Made by a program: the position numbers and the translations under genes | DNA from: Nemania diffusa | Taxonomy: Eukaryota > Ascomycota > Sordariomycetes > Xylariales > Xylariaceae | DNA length: 64,000 bases | Assembly (NCBI GenBank): GCA_038501195.1 | Contig: JBBPUQ010000001.1 | Coordinates: 3,968,001-4,032,000, forward strand | Reading direction: 5' to 3' | Notes under the pieces: generated by a model | The model's input: only the letters and a program-made list of their open reading frames with translations | Told to the model about the DNA's origin: nothing | The model's database searches: none | Shown here: in pieces, positions 26,401 through 37,828 of the stretch | How positions within the stretch are numbered: position 1 is the first letter of the stretch | How the letters are laid out: each line of letters starts with the position of its first letter

Positions 26401-26619
26401 ATGTCTATAACGGAGCTTCAGCCACATACCTACCTAACCCCACGCATTTGAAAGAGAGACCCCTGTAAGCAAATACCACTATAGGAGCACTATACAGTAG
26501 TAGGGTCCCGGAGTTTTTTTGACCGGATTAACCCAAAATTTCAATTCGAGATAATGAAGCCGAAGCTCATGATCTAACGTAGCAAGGTGTCGCGAACGAG
26601 AGAGCGGCAGCATCACACA

Positions 26620-27522
26620 ATGACGACACCCTCCTCTATCCGGTCTTCAATCAGTCGATTAGGTACTGCCACCAAAGTATTTTCCACCGCGAGCACCAGT
26701 TTCGGAGCTGCTCTACTAGCCACTCCGGCACAGAGATGCGCCTTCTCGTCGACGCCGGAATATAATAATCGGCGGCCACGTCGCGACAATAATCGTCTTC
26801 GTGGCCTTAGTAGCATATACCGATCGGGCCCTCGGTTTCGGATGAATATCGACAAGTCTGAGCTACCACAACCTGCCAAATACAAACCTAAAGTTAAGGT
26901 CGACCCCAACCACGGGCTTTGGGACTTTTTCTATGCGAAGGACAAGTTGATGTTGACTCCTGAAGAAAACGCAGAGCATGGCCGTGGATGGACGGTCGAG
27001 GAATTGCGACACAAGAGCTGGGATGATTTGCACAAGCTGTGGTGGGTGAGTGTCAAGGAACAGAACCGCATCAGCACTGCGCGTAAGGAGAGAAATCGCC
27101 TGAAGCTCCCAGATGGCACGGCCAAGGAACAGGGGCGATTGAAAGCAGTAAGTCACCTTTCACAGCATGGCAGCTCCCCATGTGCCATTATACTCAACAC
27201 TCCCATTCAATAGGTTCGCCTGACTATGAGGTCAATTAAGCATGCATTGACCGAGCGATGGTATCTGTGGGAGGATGCAAGAAAACTAGCCGAGACGGAC
27301 CCCGAGATCGACCTAAGCAATGTCCGAACCCCCTTCGTACCAAAAGACTACCTCGAGGAGCACGAAATTGCGCATGAGGGAGACAGCCAAGATCAATCAG
27401 CGGAACAAGCGTCGTCAGGCTTTATGGCGGAAGAGCCCAGGGTAACTAGACCTGAAGATATTGAGCCATCAACACTTCCCCCGAAAACTCCGGAAACTCA
27501 GCAGTCATCAGTAAAACAGTGA
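26620..27522 (+). CDS. MRPL4: Mitochondrial large ribosomal subunit protein uL29m (MRP-L47 family)
   Basis: A structural protein of the mitochondrial 54S subunit, the counterpart of bacterial L29. Exons 26620..27147 and 27214..27522 give 278 residues. The first 45 residues are rich in Ser, Thr, Arg and Ala with few acids, fitting a matrix targeting peptide. The family core follows: DPNHGLWDFFYAKDKLMLTP at about 102-121, then RGWTVEELRHKSWDDLHKLW and the helix ending ARKERNRLKLP. Exon 2 opens with VRLTMRSIKHALTERWYLWE, the conserved end of the domain, and finishes in an acidic tail. The 66-bp intron has GTAAGT and AATAG ends. The start at 26620 is chosen because an upstream in-frame GTG codon lacks support. 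Confidence 0.95.
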
Positions 27523-28418
27523 GGGTCTTGCGGCACAACACAACAACAAGCCAGTCCTTGTGAAGCCCGGGGATACGAAACTGCTGCTGCTGCTGCTGTA
27601 TAAATTACCGCGGCTCCAATACAATTAGGAATTGGTCTATAGCAGCTGAAGAGTTACATAATGTAAATATTTGTATGATACTGGGTAGCTTATGCACTCT
27701 TGGGGCATATCCGTGTAGACTGGTCGCCTTTCGAATCCTGATTGAGCATTAGGATCTTGTAGCCACCTATCGCGTAACGTACTGCATATAACCTTTGTGA
27801 TACTATCTCAACAGGCACGTAAATATATGTGAGTACAGCTACCTACTTGTGGATTCGAAAGCTAAACTTAGAAGTGTTTCAGATTGTAATAAAGGGGAAT
27901 TGACGCGTAGTCATGGAACTCTGTACATATGATATGTATCTAGGTCCTACGTACAAGAGAAGCCCCAGTGGGACTCACACACTCATATTTACATTGCGGG
28001 GCGCACGCCAATTTGCAGCAGCTAGGTAGGTAGGTAGGTACCTACCTAAGGTAGTGGTTACCAGGTATGCGTAGGTGCCCTTGTCGCTTATTGGTTACAG
28101 CTATAGGGGGTCCCTAGGCATACCTAACTATACCTAACTATAGGTGCCTTAACAGCCTTAGTGGAGAGTCTCGAGCATCACTGCCAGCAACGAGCCCCTC
28201 AATCCGACCTTAGAACCAGGCATGAACAGGTAGAGAGCAGCGAAACCGCAACCAAGACTCCTTTTACTCACCGATACTTGTAGAAAAAGGTTCTGTGTTT
28301 GACCTGGAGTCAAATAACTTCTCTCCGGAACCTACTCGATACCTGCGACGGCATTCTCCCCTTCCCTTTTGTTTAATCCCCAGCAACCCGCACTAATTAA
28401 TCACTGCCGGCCGCCGCC
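27523..28418. promoter_or_regulatory. Intergenic region and GDI1 promoter
   Basis: About 900 bp. A CTG run at about 27580-27598 lies in the MRPL4 3' flank. A strong TAGG/CCTA array lies at 28023-28049. Pyrimidine-rich sequence runs up to the GDI1 start codon, as is common for an expressed fungal gene. No other gene was seen. Confidence 0.55.
28023..28049. repeat. TAGG tandem array merging into a palindrome, upstream of GDI1
   Basis: Four TAGG units run into GTACCTACCTAA, so that 28031-28048 is an 18-bp perfect palindrome centred on GGTACC. It sits about 370 bp upstream of the GDI1 start codon and is the clearest example of the element class in this window. Confidence 0.85.
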
Positions 28419-30355
28419 ATGGAGGAGATCTCTCCCAAGTACGATGTCATTGTGCTGGGCACCGGTATGTTGCAGCCCCGCACCCAATCTCCAGCGACGA
28501 TGATGCCAGGCCATCCAGCTCGGGCTGTCCGTGATTCTGACATGAAGCAGGCTTAACCGAGTGCATTCTCTCTGGGTATGTCCATAGTCGACCGATGCCA
28601 CCGCACATGGCCCCAAGTTGTCGCTGACCAACCTGCTCGTCTCCCAGTGTCCTAAGTGTCAAGGGCAAGAAGGTCCTACATATTGACCGCAATGATCACT
28701 ATGGAGGGTACGTGTCGATAAACAGCCCCTGGATGTCCTCCTTCCTACCTTTGTCCACCTTGGTCGACACGATCGCGCGTGATCAAGCTAATGCGTATTC
28801 AACTACAGAGAGGCTGCGTCCGTAAACCTCGAAGCGGTACATACGATCCCCGCGATACACCCGGGCCCATCTGCATCTCCCCTAGCAAGTCATAGCTAAC
28901 CACCTTTGCACGAGATAGCTCTTTAAGTCGTACGAAAACTTCACGAAGGGCGAAGAGCCGTGGAAAAAGTATGGCCGGGCCAACGACTGGAACATAGACT
29001 TGGTTCCCAAGTTGCTGATGTCTTCGGGCCAGCTGACCAACATTTTGGTGTCTACCGACGTTACCCGCTACCTCGAGTTCAAGCAGGTCGCTGGCAGCTT
29101 TGTGCAACAGGGAAACGGCCCAAAGGCCACTGTTGCCAAGGTGCCTTCGGATGCTGGCGAGGCTCTCAAGTCCCCGCTCATGGGTATCTTCGAGAAGCGC
29201 CGCATGAAGAGCTTCATCGAATGGGTAGGCACCTTTGATTTGAAGGATCCTTCCACGCACAAGGGTGAGCAACCATTGAGCCCCACAGAATTCAAAAGGA
29301 TGTCATGACGTGGTAAAAGCTCCTGCAGACTGACTTTGGAATGGCTAGGCCTTGATATGAGTAAACAGACTATGAAGGAGGTCTACGACAAATTCGGTCT
29401 CGAGACCGGGACTCGTGACTTCATCGGCCACGCCATGGCGTTGTACCTGGATGATAGCTATATCGACACACCTGGCAAGGCACCCGATGCTATCGAACGC
29501 ATCCGCCTATACGGAAATTCGGTAGCGAGGTACGGTAAGTCGCCGTATATATACCCCTTGTACGGTCTGGGCGAACTGCCCCAGGGTTTCGCCCGTCTAT
29601 CGGCTATCTACGGGGGCACATATATGCTTAACACCTCGGTGGATGAGGTTTTGCACGAGGGCAACAAGGCCGTCGGTATCAAGGCCACTATGGGAGGCGC
29701 GGACAGTCCTGAGAAGATTCACTTTGAGACCAAAGCAGACCTGATTCTGGGCGACCCCTCATATTTCCCGAGTAAAGTCAAGGTCGTTGGACATGTTCTC
29801 AAGGCCATCTGCATATTGAAACACCCTCTGGCTGGTACAAATGACAGCGATTCCTGCCAGCTCATCATCCCTCAGTCCCAGGTTGGGCGCAAGCACGGTG
29901 AGTGCGGTTAAAACCACAAGTTCCTCCCGGGTATAAAGTTAATCAAAGACTAGACATCTATATTGCTTGCGTCTCATCGGCCCACAATGTCTGCCCGAAG
30001 GGCTACTACATCGCAATCGTGTCCACGATCGCTGAGACAACATCCAACCATCATCTCGAGCTGCAGCCTGGTCTGGACCGCCTCGGTAAGATTGAGGAGC
30101 AGTTTATGGTAAGTAGCAGGTACCGTCTCTCGCCGGTATAGCGCTAGTTTGGCTCACAATTCCCAGGGAGCACCGATACCGCTGTATGAACCTATCGATG
30201 ATGGTAGAGCAGACAACATCTTCATCTCAAAGAGCTACGACCCTACGTCGCATTTTGAGACAACTACGGATGACGTTAAGGATATCTACTATCGTGCTAC
30301 TGGCGAGGAGCTAAAGGTCGAGGGTCTGCGGGATGTCCAGGTTGCGGAACAGTGA
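28419..30355 (+). CDS. GDI1: Rab GDP-dissociation inhibitor
   Basis: GDI extracts prenylated GDP-bound Rab/Ypt GTPases from membranes and recycles them through the cytosol. Exons 28419..28464, 28551..28575, 28648..28707, 28809..28836, 28919..29264, 29349..29897, 29954..30108 and 30167..30355 give 465 residues, close to the family's usual length. The N-terminus (YDVIVLGTGLTECILSG) is the FAD-like dinucleotide fold shared by GDI and REP. Next come DRNDHYGGEAASVNLEAL and NIDLVPKLLMSSGQLTNILV, the Rab-binding platform region. Later landmarks are YIYPLYGLGELPQGFARLSA and TKADLILGDPSYFP. The start codon sits in a near-ideal context (GCCGCCATGG). Exons 2 and 4 are only 25 and 28 nt; intron clustering near the 5' end is common in fungal GDI genes. 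Confidence 0.96.
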
Positions 30356-31258
30356 TCAAATTGAAATGATGGATTCGCATCGCTTGCTATATGACGATGT
30401 TAGAATGAAATGGCATGCGAAACTAGACATGGAAATGGAAAGATCCCAAACAATCAAAATGCAAGTTTAATTTCACACAAAGTACCTATGGCCGAAGACA
30501 CTAGGACAGACCATGGTTAGTCAGGGCCGCGTAATCTGTTAGTATGGTTTGTTGATACATATATATATATATATATTGCGCGTCAAAGCAACAACCAAAA
30601 ACACAATTCGTTCGGGGCATGTGTGCGCTGCTTGCTGACGACTTATTGACCTGGATGATTAAAAATTGAATTGCTAGAAAATAGAAAACCCGAGATTTGT
30701 GTTGGAGGAGTACTGGAGGTCCCGCCTACTACAAGAGGTATGCACTCACCCTCCTTATTCCTTATTACATCCCTACCGAGGTACATTTTGGCTTAGACTT
30801 TCGTCGAAAACTAAAGGTTCAAGTACCTACTGTAAGTTTATAAGCGTTCGCATCGACCCTGAGATTTACCAATTAGATAACAGACCTGTCATAAGTTACA
30901 TGTCTAGGTAATTAAATAAGGTATTAATAGTAACTTAAATGTGTATAGAATAATACCTACATACGTACGTACCTACCTACATGTAGGTACCTAAGGTATA
31001 TATATAGTACCCCCCGGTTCGCCCCACCCCCCACACTGCTGAGATCAAGCTCGAAAAATCCGCCCACCTTCAAACGTGCCCCGCGATTTGACTCACCCAG
31101 AATTTGTAGATAGTTACCTACCTAAACTCTATCTATCTAAGTACCTACTTATCTAAGCCACTACTTTATCTACGGCATAGGTAGGTACAATAGTCAAAAA
31201 CTCTCCCAACTTTTCTCTTCACTTCTCTCCCAGAAGACGATACGTTTTGACTGCTCAT
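30356..31258. promoter_or_regulatory. Intergenic region and GCN3 promoter
   Basis: About 900 bp. An AT dinucleotide run is at about 30558-30578. A cluster of TACCTAC/GTAGGTA elements occupies 30954-30996, with more copies at about 31110-31190. 30975-30988 is a perfect 14-bp palindrome (ACCTACATGTAGGT). No gene was seen. Confidence 0.55.
30954..30996. repeat. TACCTAC/GTAGGTA cluster upstream of GCN3
   Basis: Repeated ACCTAC units run into an ACCTACATGTAGGT palindrome and a TAGGTACCTAAGG unit, about 270-300 bp upstream of the GCN3 start codon. It is similar to the arrays in front of GDI1, MRPL4, DDI1, RRP8 and PUP2. Confidence 0.8.
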
Positions 31259-32552
31259 ATGGCGAACAACGACGCGAAGGCCGGCATATCGGGCCAGTTG
31301 CCCATCCACAGCAACCCAGATGTCGGCTCGTTTGAGTAAGTGGTTACATGGTCCTCCCTCCATGTCCCATATCCTCTTTTTTTAGCTGGCTGGCCCGTTA
31401 ATCTCCTCTCTTTTCAACAGCATCGTCACGACATACCACCGCCTCCTAGCGGACGACCCCGATCTCACGATGCCCATGGCTACTATCGAGGCCCTGATCG
31501 AGGCCCTAGGCGCCTCGTCTGCTACCACCGTCTTCGAGACTATGAAGCTCGTTGAGGCGCAGTCAGACAGGCTACGACAGAGCCCCCTAGTTGCGAATCC
31601 TATGGCTGTCCGTCACGGCAGTGATTTCTTTAAGCAGTACCTTATCAGGGAGCTTAGACAGCTTCCTAGTAGCGGTGGTGCTGCCTCTGGTTCGGAAAGT
31701 CGAAATGAAGACCAACAATTCGAGGTTATCCGCCAACATCTACTTCGCAATGCCCGTTTATTCGCTACGAGAGCCAAGGATGCTAGAGAGAAGATTGCCT
31801 CCGAAGGACGGTATGTATCTATACCCGTGTACACATCTCCATACGCTATTCACTTTACGCCTCTGTCATTATCTTCTATGTTGAGGGGCTGACGAAGCGC
31901 TTCTCGTTTGTGCAGATACTTAATCGCCGACAAATCTATAATATTAACACATGGCGGTTCACGTGTCGTTCAAACACTCCTTGAACGTGCTGTCGAGCGA
32001 GTTAACGGCGATCCACCCCGACGCTTCAAGGTCGTCTATGCCTTAAGTGAAAGTCGGAGAGCGGAGAGCGAAAAGGTGGTTGCTGCCCTTCGCGCCAAGG
32101 GCATCTCTGTAGCCACAATCCCCGAGGGTGGCGTCGCGCACATCATGTCCAAGATAAATTTGGTGATAACAGGTGCCGAGGTCATCACGGCCCAGGGCGG
32201 CATAATCAGCCAATTAGGCACGTACCAAATTGCGAAGCTGGCAAAGGCCGACGGCATACCCTTTTACGTCGCCGCCGAACAGCATAAGCTAGGGCAAACT
32301 TTCCCGGGGGACCAGTTCAGGTTTGCCTGCAACGGTTTCCAACAGAATTTACTCAACTTTTTTTCGAGTAAAACTGCCAATGGCGGCACTGCAGAGACTG
32401 AGACTGAGGACAAAAAACAAGCCAGGGAGGTTCGATCTGCTAGACCCCTCGATTTTACACCTCCCGACTTGATCACGAACTTTATCTGCGACCATGGCCT
32501 CAAGGCAACGGTGGAAATGGAATATCAGGTGATAGACATGTTTTTTGGTTAA
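31259..32552 (+). CDS. GCN3: Translation initiation factor eIF2B subunit alpha
   Basis: A regulatory subunit of the eIF2B guanine-nucleotide exchange factor; it senses phosphorylated eIF2 and is needed for the general amino acid control response. Exons 31259..31335, 31421..31810 and 31916..32552 give 367 residues. The N-terminal helical part (VTTYHRLLADDPDLTMPMAT) is followed by the Rossmann-like half shared by eIF2B alpha, beta and delta: ILTHGGSRVVQTLLERA, then FKVVYALSESRRAESEKVV, then LVITGAEVITAQGGIISQLG and GTYQIAKLAKADGIPFYVAA. The C-terminus (VEMEYQVIDMFFG) is typical of the subunit. A Thr/Glu-rich insert lies between about residues 313 and 332. Introns carry GTAAGT/ACAG and GTATGT/GCAG ends. 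Confidence 0.95.
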
Positions 32553-33109
32553 AGTATACGAAACGTACGCATCCTTATGATCCGACAAGAATTCAATGTA
32601 AAATGATAGTCTGGGCGTTCGGTTACTAGGTATGATACACAATTTGCTCGCATATTTGATTTGACGATATGCTTATCTGACTACATAGTGAAAAGTACCA
32701 TCGCGCGAAAAGGAATAAAACCTCGCCATTTATTTCTTTTTTTGCCCCGATAAGCCAGAAGATAGTGTTTTAGATCAGAGAGCCACCGCAGGATAGGGGA
32801 GGGGAACAAAAGATTTTAACGATCGACTGTTTACAGGACCCTACTAGAGAATCGAGTAGAGCTGCTGAAGGTAGGGATGAGTGGATTAGTAATAGTAAGC
32901 CTCGTGAAAACGGTAGCAGCAGGATAGAGCCTGGAATAAATAGCCGTATCATGAGACTCCCATGGTTGTTAAGGTAGCCAAAATAAATAAAAGCCTGTCA
33001 TAGAATGCTCCCTCTTTGACCACCCTGAATCAAAGTACTGTGTCTTCATCTCGTAACCTCACCTAATTTTTTTGCCCTAGAACCTGACAATTCGTTACCC
33101 TGTACATGT
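32553..33109. other. Convergent intergenic region between GCN3 and EGT1
   Basis: About 560 bp between two converging genes. It should hold both 3' UTRs and polyadenylation sites. Nothing else was seen. Confidence 0.5.
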
Positions 33110-36100
33110 CTATAGCTTGTCTCGAACTAGCCGCGCGCCAACCCAGGCGTACGGGTAATTACGCTGGTACCAATTGACACTAAAGTTAGGGTTTGTTAGA
33201 ATCCTCTATGCATCTTATATGTGGAAAGAAGGGGGTGTAAGAACGGGGGAGAGAGGGGGTCGGAGATATCGAGACGAGCAAAAAAAGGGACTTACAAAGA
33301 CTTCCTCCCAGCAATCCGAGGATGAGTAGCCCAAGATCCGCCGAGAACAATATTATGTTTCTCGTCGAAAAAGTCGGCTATATTTCTTCTGGTTAATTTT
33401 TACTCTGCTAGTATTTCTCGAGTTTTTTTATTTTATTTTTTTATTTTTTTGGCGATATTTCTAGTCTTGATAAAGAAGTTGAACTTACATGTATAGAGGG
33501 GATATAGAGCCATAGGCTCGAAGCCCTCATGCTTCCTCAGTGTCGAGCTCGTCCACTCCCACACGCCGCCGAGCTCGGCCTGGCCGGCTAGGCCGCCATG
33601 CGCCGTCACGGGGACGGGGTGCCAGTTCTGGAAGCCGACGTTGGCACCGGCGAGGTCGATGAAGAGGCCGTCGTGGGCACGTGGCCACGCGCCGTCTTCG
33701 TCGACTAGGGACGAGGTATCAGGTGGCGACGGGGGAGTCTCCTCGACGCCGTCGTTGACGAGATGTCTGTTCATTTTTTTCCCCCCTCGGTTAGCATTGT
33801 GAAGCGGGAGGTTTTAAATTATATGGAAGATTGAGTTGGCGGGGGCGGGCGGCCTTACCCGTTCACTGCCGGCACGGTGGCGCTAAGCTTGTTCTCGGCC
33901 TCCTTCCGCTTCGTGAATTCCACGTGCGAGTAGATGCTGCGGGCCTCCTCGAGGGTCGGGATCCGCCCGCCCATCCACGCCGCGCAGCCCGCGAGCTCGT
34001 CGTAGGAGGCGAACACGGGCCAGTCGAGGGCGTACTTCAGAGGCACGAGGCCGTAGACGGTGCGGATGGACTTGCCCTCGAGGAACGACGCCAGTGGGCT
34101 GGTGTTGCCGGCGACGGTGGCGTGCCCGTTGGTTCCGTCGGCCTGTTCCACGACATCCGTGGCCCACGATGCCGGGATCTTCCCCGTCTTGGTTTCACAT
34201 AGGTAGTGCGCGTACTTTGCAAGAAAAAAAAAAGCGGTTAGAGGGACATCCCTTCGATCTCTGCTATGGCGGTTTGCCGTCTCACCTCTTCGTTGGTAAT
34301 TGGTCTTCCCTTGGCCTCAAAACGATGAACACGCACATGCCGGCGTGGCTTCTCATTGTCCCTACGACTTATATTAGCTTTCCGCACGTGATGTGGAGTG
34401 ATGTTATGTCGACCGGCGATCACTCACCAGCCGAAGTGGCCATCTGAGTCCACAACATCCTCGGGGTCGTCTAGGCCCAAGGTGACGTCTTGCTCGGGAA
34501 TGTCAAACCACTTATTCTCAACCCTTGACAGCTTCGCGTCCCGCGCTAGAGCCCTGAAATTAGGTAGTGGTATGCTGGGTGGTGGAAGTGTCTTGTCACT
34601 CTGTAGCATTATGTAAAGTAGGGTCTCCATATGCATGACCTCGTGCTCGAACCCGACCCATATGGCCCGAGCTATAGTTCTAGGGATATTTTCAGCTCCA
34701 TGGTCGTACAGGCTACTCAGCCTGGCCCGCACTCGCTTCTGGTATGCCAAGATGTCGTCGAGTAGGGGCCATTCGTCCGGGATCGCTGAGTGCGCGTGAC
34801 AGTTCTCCGGGTTGTCGACGTCTGGGTCTATGCCCCTCTCGAATATCGAGTGGAAGTAGCGAGGCGAAGTTGGGCCGTCGTTCGTGGCCTTGGCCAGCTG
34901 GATGTCGAGGAAGGCCGGGGTATGGCCCAGGTAGAATATGCAGGCGTTTCGAAGCTTGATAGGCTTGTCGAGGAGCTCCTCGTTGGGCAGCATCCGTCGG
35001 GTAATGGTGTCCCAGACGGCCCAGAGGCTCTTCCAGTCGCTCATCTGGGGTACGCTCTCCCGAGCATATTCCAACGGGTTTAGGCTGAACGACAAGGGGT
35101 TCTTGATCAGCAGATGCAAGCCTGTGCACTGTCAGTTGACCCGGTTACAAGACGGTCTGTGGCCTGGGTACCCAAAGCCCGCCCCCGCAAAATGTAACCA
35201 ACAGAGAAACATAGGGGATATTAATAGGCACACCGGAAGAGGTCTTCACACCTCGGCTCCTAAGTGGGCCTAGGTATGACCAGAGTTGGGGTGAATCGTT
35301 ACGGCCTGCCTATTCGCGGAAACGGCGCCGACAGAATGACGACAAACCCCATGTCTTTTCGGAGCGAAGTAGGTTGTGCAGGAGAATACCGCCATTGGGT
35401 ATCACTTACCGTAGTCTTCGTCGTCCGTCATCCATCTCCCCGTTTCCAAGACACCTGCCGCTTTCCACAGGCGGTCACGAGCCCCTTTCGAGTATTTGAA
35501 GCTCTGCTCGACCTGGACACGTTCGTGGGCCTTGATAGTCTCTCCCATTACAACCGTGTCGCGCGTGGGCGAATAAAAGGCCCGATGGCGCCCTCCTTCA
35601 AGGTCGTACGCATACTCTCCAATAACCTTCCAATCTTCCAACTTGAAAACAGGTTCTCCCAGGATCTCGTTAGCGTGCTGAAGCCCATTCAGGATGAACC
35701 TTGGATCGGTTAGCATCACCATCGTAAAAAGTGGCCGGGCTTTAAATAATAAAATGGTCTACACCTACTCGTGTGTGATACCCTCCTCGTCTATCATGTG
35801 GCAGAAAGATAAAAAAATCAGCCATGGCTCAGTATGGTTGATGGTGGGCATTAAATATACTAACCGTTATATGCGTGGCTTTACACGCAGGAGGGTGTGT
35901 TAGCTGGCTGCTAGTAATTTCCAAGTAGAGCCAGGAAAATGACGATGTCCACACTTACTATATTTTTGATGGGTTGGTGCATGAGTCTACACCAACCAGT
36001 AAACTGTCCTGTGGCTGGAGAACATCGGTGAAGCCTCGCAAGAAGGAGGCTGCGTCAGACGGGGAAAAGTTTCCTGCTCGGGACGATCAGCCCATACCAC

Positions 36101-36840
36101 CCCGATAAACCATCTTCCCAGGGGTATTACCAATGCTCGAGCCCATGTGTAAGACACACTTGCGCTTGGCCGCGTGGGCCGGCGAGAGCAACCACTCTCG
36201 GCCATCGTCATAAGTACCCAGTAAGCCGTGGCATCGGATGTGCTGAAACGTGGGGAGCTGGGCCAACGTCCGGGACAGTTCCTGTTCCGATAGGTCCAGG
36301 GCATAATAGTCGATTTTCTTTCCGGCATCCTCGAATGCTTGGAGCAGAAGCTTAACCTTTCTCAGATTACTAGGGCATGTGTCAACGGGTGTTCTGGCAC
36401 GAGTAGGAGAGGACTTGACGACCCACCCGCTCCCTAGCTCGATCAGCATGGAGTCAGAAGGGATGTTTGCCGCGATGGCAGTAGCCGAGCGCTGCAAGAC
36501 TTCAATCTCGGCATTGGTCAAGTAGTATTCTTCCAAATATGTGATCTGAGGCTCAGCCGGTTAGCCATAGCCCATGTGCCGGAATTAGAAACAAGCCAAC
36601 CTTTTCAAAGAGTTGAAGGCCCTTGGCGTCGTAAAGTAGCAGGGTAGGCAGCTCTCGAGGCTTCTCCTGGGAAAGGAAAAGCTTATGAATCTCTTCCTTG
36701 AGGTTGGCCTTGATAGCATCTCGGCGGATGTCGATAATGTCCACAGGTTTCTCTGCCGCAGCCTCTTGGGGCTTGAACGGCCCCTTTGCCTGCTTACGGG
36801 CAAATTGGGTGTCGACGAAGGGTCGGACGAGTGAAGGCAT
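33110..36840 (-). CDS. EGT1: Ergothioneine biosynthesis protein 1 (histidine trimethyltransferase fused to sulfoxide synthase)
   Basis: Fungal Egt1 methylates histidine to hercynine, then couples it to cysteine with oxygen. Exons: 36601..36840, 36427..36545, 36131..36369, 35959..36073, 35865..35878, 35769..35790, 35410..35699, 34428..35121, 34286..34361, 33859..34214, 33489..33766, 33296..33377, 33110..33179. They give 864 residues. Residues 1-345 form the EgtD-type methyltransferase with SAM motif LIELGSGN at about 114-121. Residues 348-578 hold the DinB-like domain with iron ligands H413 (YLGHTPAF) and H506/H510 in the H-x3-H-x-E pattern. The remainder is the FGE-sulfatase-like domain, with GGSWATHPR and a C-terminal RLVRDKL. 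Exons 5 and 6 are only 14 and 22 nt. At the exon 6/7 joint the model reads THEFILNG, where I expect THRFILNG. Confidence 0.93.
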
Positions 36841-36956
36841 TGCTGCTGATAATCACGATGCTCTATAGCAGCTATGATCGACGGCGGCAGTGGTAGCGGC
36901 AAAACACCAAACTTGTAAGGGCCTGTGCATTGGAGGAATTTGGAAACGACTGCGCC

Positions 36957-37048
36957 CTTTATATATGTATACACATACATATATATATATGTATGTATGG
37001 ATCGATATATAGATATAGATATATATAGATAGATAGATGGATAGATGG
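36957..37048. repeat. TATG/ATAG microsatellite in the EGT1 5' flank
   Basis: Mixed TATATG, TATG and ATAG units over about 90 bp, 120-210 bp upstream of the EGT1 start codon, so likely inside its promoter or leader. It creates Ile/Tyr repeat frames on the - strand that are not genes. Confidence 0.8.
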
Positions 37049-37454
37049 CAATTTCGTGGACGAGAAAAAAAGACAAAGGACTCGGGCAAAGGTACCGATC
37101 AGGTCACTCCACAGACAATTTAGAGGTGGAGAGACCCATGAGGCACGCATGCGTATACTACAAAGCCAGACGCGCTTTTACGCAAAAACGCCTGTTCCTT
37201 ACATAGGTTATACTCATACGCCCCCATCGTGAATCGAACGAATGATGATGTCAGCAGGGATTAGAAAGTCGGTCTAGTCGATATACTATTCCTTCTGTGT
37301 ACTACCGTGATGTGCTAGGCACAGGACGAAAGGCTAACCTTCTACAGCCTACCGGTTCCCCGGCGTCATTAGTTAAAGGCGGCGGCGGACGTAGGTCGGC
37401 TAGGGATGTAGGCATTGTAGGTAATGTGTATGTACGTACGTGTGTGTATGCACG

Positions 37455-37515
37455 TGTATGTATGTATGTATGTATGTATGTGTGTATGTATGTGTGTATG
37501 TATGTATGTATGTAT
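37455..37515. repeat. TGTA tetranucleotide microsatellite
   Basis: A nearly pure TGTA/TATG run with two TGTG interruptions. The Cys/Met/Tyr/Val repeat frames over it are artefacts of the repeat. Confidence 0.9.
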
Positions 37516-37790
37516 GAGACATCGAGTATATGTAGGTATGTATGGGGAAAAGATGCTAGCTGAAATCCAGGTCAGCGTTATACGGGCCAGTAAGGGGCCC
37601 TCGTCCTCGTCCTCGTCCCCTCTTGGAGAGGAGCGAGGCAGAGATGGCTCCTTAGTCTAGACTTATTATACCTACCACCTATGCATCGTGTGTACGGAGA
37701 TGCCGGCGGCCCATTTGCCGAGCGAGCAAAGCCGTCTAAGACGAGAAAGGAACAGAACGTCTGCGCCATTAGCGCTCGAAGCCGGTTTGG

Positions 37791-37828
37791 CACAGCATAC
37801 ACAGCACAGCACAGCACGGTACAGCACA
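37791..37828. repeat. ACAGC pentamer repeat
   Basis: About seven imperfect copies of ACAGC, with variants CATAC and ACGGT. It is non-coding as far as can be seen. Confidence 0.75.

Larger units (their letters stand above)
17200..26619. other. AT-rich gene desert, about 9.4 kb
   Basis: No gene could be supported. Open frames are all short (under about 100 codons), stops are dense in all frames and the base composition is visibly AT-rich with many TA and CA/TG steps. This is the usual look of repeat-derived DNA mutated by RIP (repeat-induced point mutation), but no family can be named. Scattered TAGGTA/TACCTA elements, an AT run at 20878-20896 and a short tandem repeat at 20371-20401 occur inside. 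A - strand frame at 24974-25243 is slightly protein-like. Confidence 0.65.

Noticed and set aside
33831..34202. 123-codon + strand frame, GC-rich
   Set aside because: It lies wholly over an EGT1 exon in antisense; high third-position GC keeps the opposite frame open.
37219..37240. T-arm-like ATCGTGAATCGAACG next to CGCCCCC, hinting at a - strand tRNA
   Set aside because: No matching 5' acceptor strand and no pairing anticodon stem within 110 bp.
37297..37660. + strand open frames rich in Cys, Met, Tyr and Val
   Set aside because: They are translations of the TGTA microsatellite.
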